DNA of 64,000 nucleotides. Source: Mesorhizobium sp. M1B.F.Ca.ET.045.04.1.1 (GTDB lineage Bacteria > Pseudomonadota > Alphaproteobacteria > Rhizobiales > Rhizobiaceae). The notes below the pieces were generated by a model that was given only the letters and a program-made list of their open reading frames with translations, was not told where the DNA came from and searched no databases. The translations under genes were made by a program, and so were the position numbers. Location of the stretch: the NCBI RefSeq assembly GCF_003952465.1, contig NZ_CP034448.1, forward strand, positions 4,627,001 to 4,691,000, in the 5' to 3' direction. This document shows, in pieces, positions 62,999 through 64,000 of the stretch (its first letter is position 1; every line of letters starts with the position of its first letter).

Positions 62999-64000
62999 TC
63001 AGTTGACGTTGCGCACGAAGCGGCTGGCGAGCTTCAGCAGCCAGGTGACGAACACGATGATGATGACGAGATAGGCCATGGCCAGCATGGTGCCGTAGCC
63101 GACATTCGAGCGGTCGCGATACTCGCGGTAGATGAAGCTCGAAACGGAATCGGTGGCGCCGCCGGGGCCGCCGGACGTCACCGTGATGATGATGTCGGCA
63201 AGCTTGAGCTTGAAGATGATGCGCAGGATCACCGCGGTCACCGACACCGGAAGCATCAGCGGGAAGGTTACCTGCCAGAAGGTCTGCCAGGTATTTGCGC
63301 CATCGACGCGAGCCGCCTCGATCACCTCGCGCGACATGGCCTGCAGGCCGGCGAGCAGCATGATCATCATGAACGGGATGAAGGTCCAGGCGTCGAGCAC
63401 CATGATCGAGATGCGCGCGATGACCGGGTCAGAGAAGAAAGCGGGATTGTCCCAGCCGAGATGCCGCGCCAGCGTCGCCGCCGGTCCGAAGCGGTATTCC
63501 ATCAGCGACTTGCCGATCATCCAGGAAACCGCGACCGGCGACAGCATCAGCGGCAGCAGGAAGACCACGCGGAAGAATTTCCTGGCGCGGATCTGCGCGT
63601 TGAGCAGCAGCGCCAATCCGAAGGCGATGACATATTCGACCAGAACCGCCAGCACATAGAGCACCATGTTGAACAGCGCATTGCGGTAGTAGGGGTCGCC
63701 CAGCATCTGCCAGAAATTGTCGAGCCCGTTGAACCTGCGGCCGGAAAAGGAGCTGAGGTTCCAGTCGGTCAGCGCGATATAGAAGCCGAACAGCGTCGGG
63801 AAGATCACCATGGCAATGGTGAAGAGCAGCGCCGGCAGCAGGAACAGCGCGCGCTGGCCGTCCTCGCCGCGTGTCAGCACCTGCCAGGCGCCAAGTGCTA
63901 CGCCCCACAGCACATAGGCGTAGACCACGGGGCGCCAAGTATAGAAGCCGACCGTGTCGACTTCGGTCTTGTAGAGGATCTGCATCACGATCGCCGCCAG
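62999..64000 (-). CDS. Sugar ABC transporter permease (MalF-type), 5' end beyond window
   Basis: At least 329 residues, with the EAA loop EAARVDGANTWQTFWQVTFPLMLPVS and helices typical of the MalF family. An internal GTG-ATG pair near 63988 opens a frame (MMQILYKTEVDTVGF..), but the frame is also open to the window edge, and an N-terminal hydrophobic stretch VVYAYVLWGVALGAW precedes the usual first helix. The true start is therefore probably outside the window. Upstream of and coupled to the second permease. Confidence 0.9.
   Translation of the reverse strand: MAAIVMQILYKTEVDTVGFYTWRPVVYAYVLWGVALGAWQVLTRGEDGQRALFLLPALLFTIAMVIFPTLFGFYIALTDWNLSSFSGRRFNGLDNFWQMLGDPYYRNALFNMVLYVLAVLVEYVIAFGLALLLNAQIRARKFFRVVFLLPLMLSPVAVSWMIGKSLMEYRFGPAATLARHLGWDNPAFFSDPVIARISIMVLDAWTFIPFMMIMLLAGLQAMSREVIEAARVDGANTWQTFWQVTFPLMLPVSVTAVILRIIFKLKLADIIITVTSGGPGGATDSVSSFIYREYRDRSNVGYGTMLAMAYLVIIIVFVTWLLKLASRFVRNVN

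Overview
The window is about 64 kb of GC-rich DNA, and the gene content fits a free-living alphaproteobacterium of the order Rhizobiales, most likely Mesorhizobium or a close relative. This is inference. It rests on the clpP-clpX-lon-hupB order, recG divergent from sdhE-mfd, topA next to rnr, a plant-type class II DAHP synthase, small rhizobial families (DUF982, DUF2188, DUF3126, DUF1003, DUF2218) and several interspersed palindromic repeats of the kind scattered through rhizobial genomes. Most of the window is core chromosome. No phage, integrative element, conjugation or CRISPR genes were seen.

Layout. 1-5.4 kb: RNase R (cut by the edge) and topoisomerase I on the minus strand, then a small secreted COG4315 protein. 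5.6-10.4 kb: a CcdA-type membrane protein, a small NTF2-like protein, then glmU and glmS, the last steps of UDP-GlcNAc supply. 10.4-11.4 kb: a small accessory island, in which a GIY-YIG nuclease gene lies between two 68-bp inverted repeats and is followed by a HigA-type antitoxin with no toxin partner. 11.4-20 kb: DUF502, recG, sdhE, mfd and DAHP synthase. 20-26.4 kb: a membrane protein, a Xre-RES toxin-antitoxin pair, a diguanylate cyclase, a GFA-fold protein, DgkA, DedA, DUF1003 and a 3-methyladenine glycosylase. 26.4-38 kb: NAD synthetase, GNAT, an ABC exporter, PilZ, two NUDIX proteins, Gpt, a universal stress protein, a CinA-like protein, small rhizobial proteins and an old-yellow-enzyme reductase. 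38-46 kb: tRNA-Leu, an outer-membrane barrel, adenine deaminase, two tandem lipoprotein hydrolases, threonine dehydratase and DUF1697. 46-53 kb: glyoxalase, a double cold-shock protein, DUF192, hydrolase, a broken GNAT, an HD protein, cysE, DUF3126 and an orphan substrate-binding protein. 53-59 kb: clpP, clpX, lon and hupB. 59-64 kb: an aldo/keto reductase, a SIS-creatininase gene pair and two sugar ABC permeases, which look like an uncharacterised carbohydrate module.

Three genes carry indels that break an otherwise conserved reading frame: topA (three sites), glmU (one) and a GNAT gene (one). Because topA and glmU are normally essential and the coding sequence resumes at once in another frame, sequencing or assembly error is the simplest explanation. 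Anyone using this sequence should check those sites.

The most interesting structures are the GIY-YIG gene inside inverted repeats, the Xre-RES pair with a palindromic operator, the orphan HigA with its own palindrome, the substrate-binding-protein gene lying between a gene and a decayed copy of that gene's 3' end, and two interspersed repeat families, one of which supplies stop codons to the genes it abuts.
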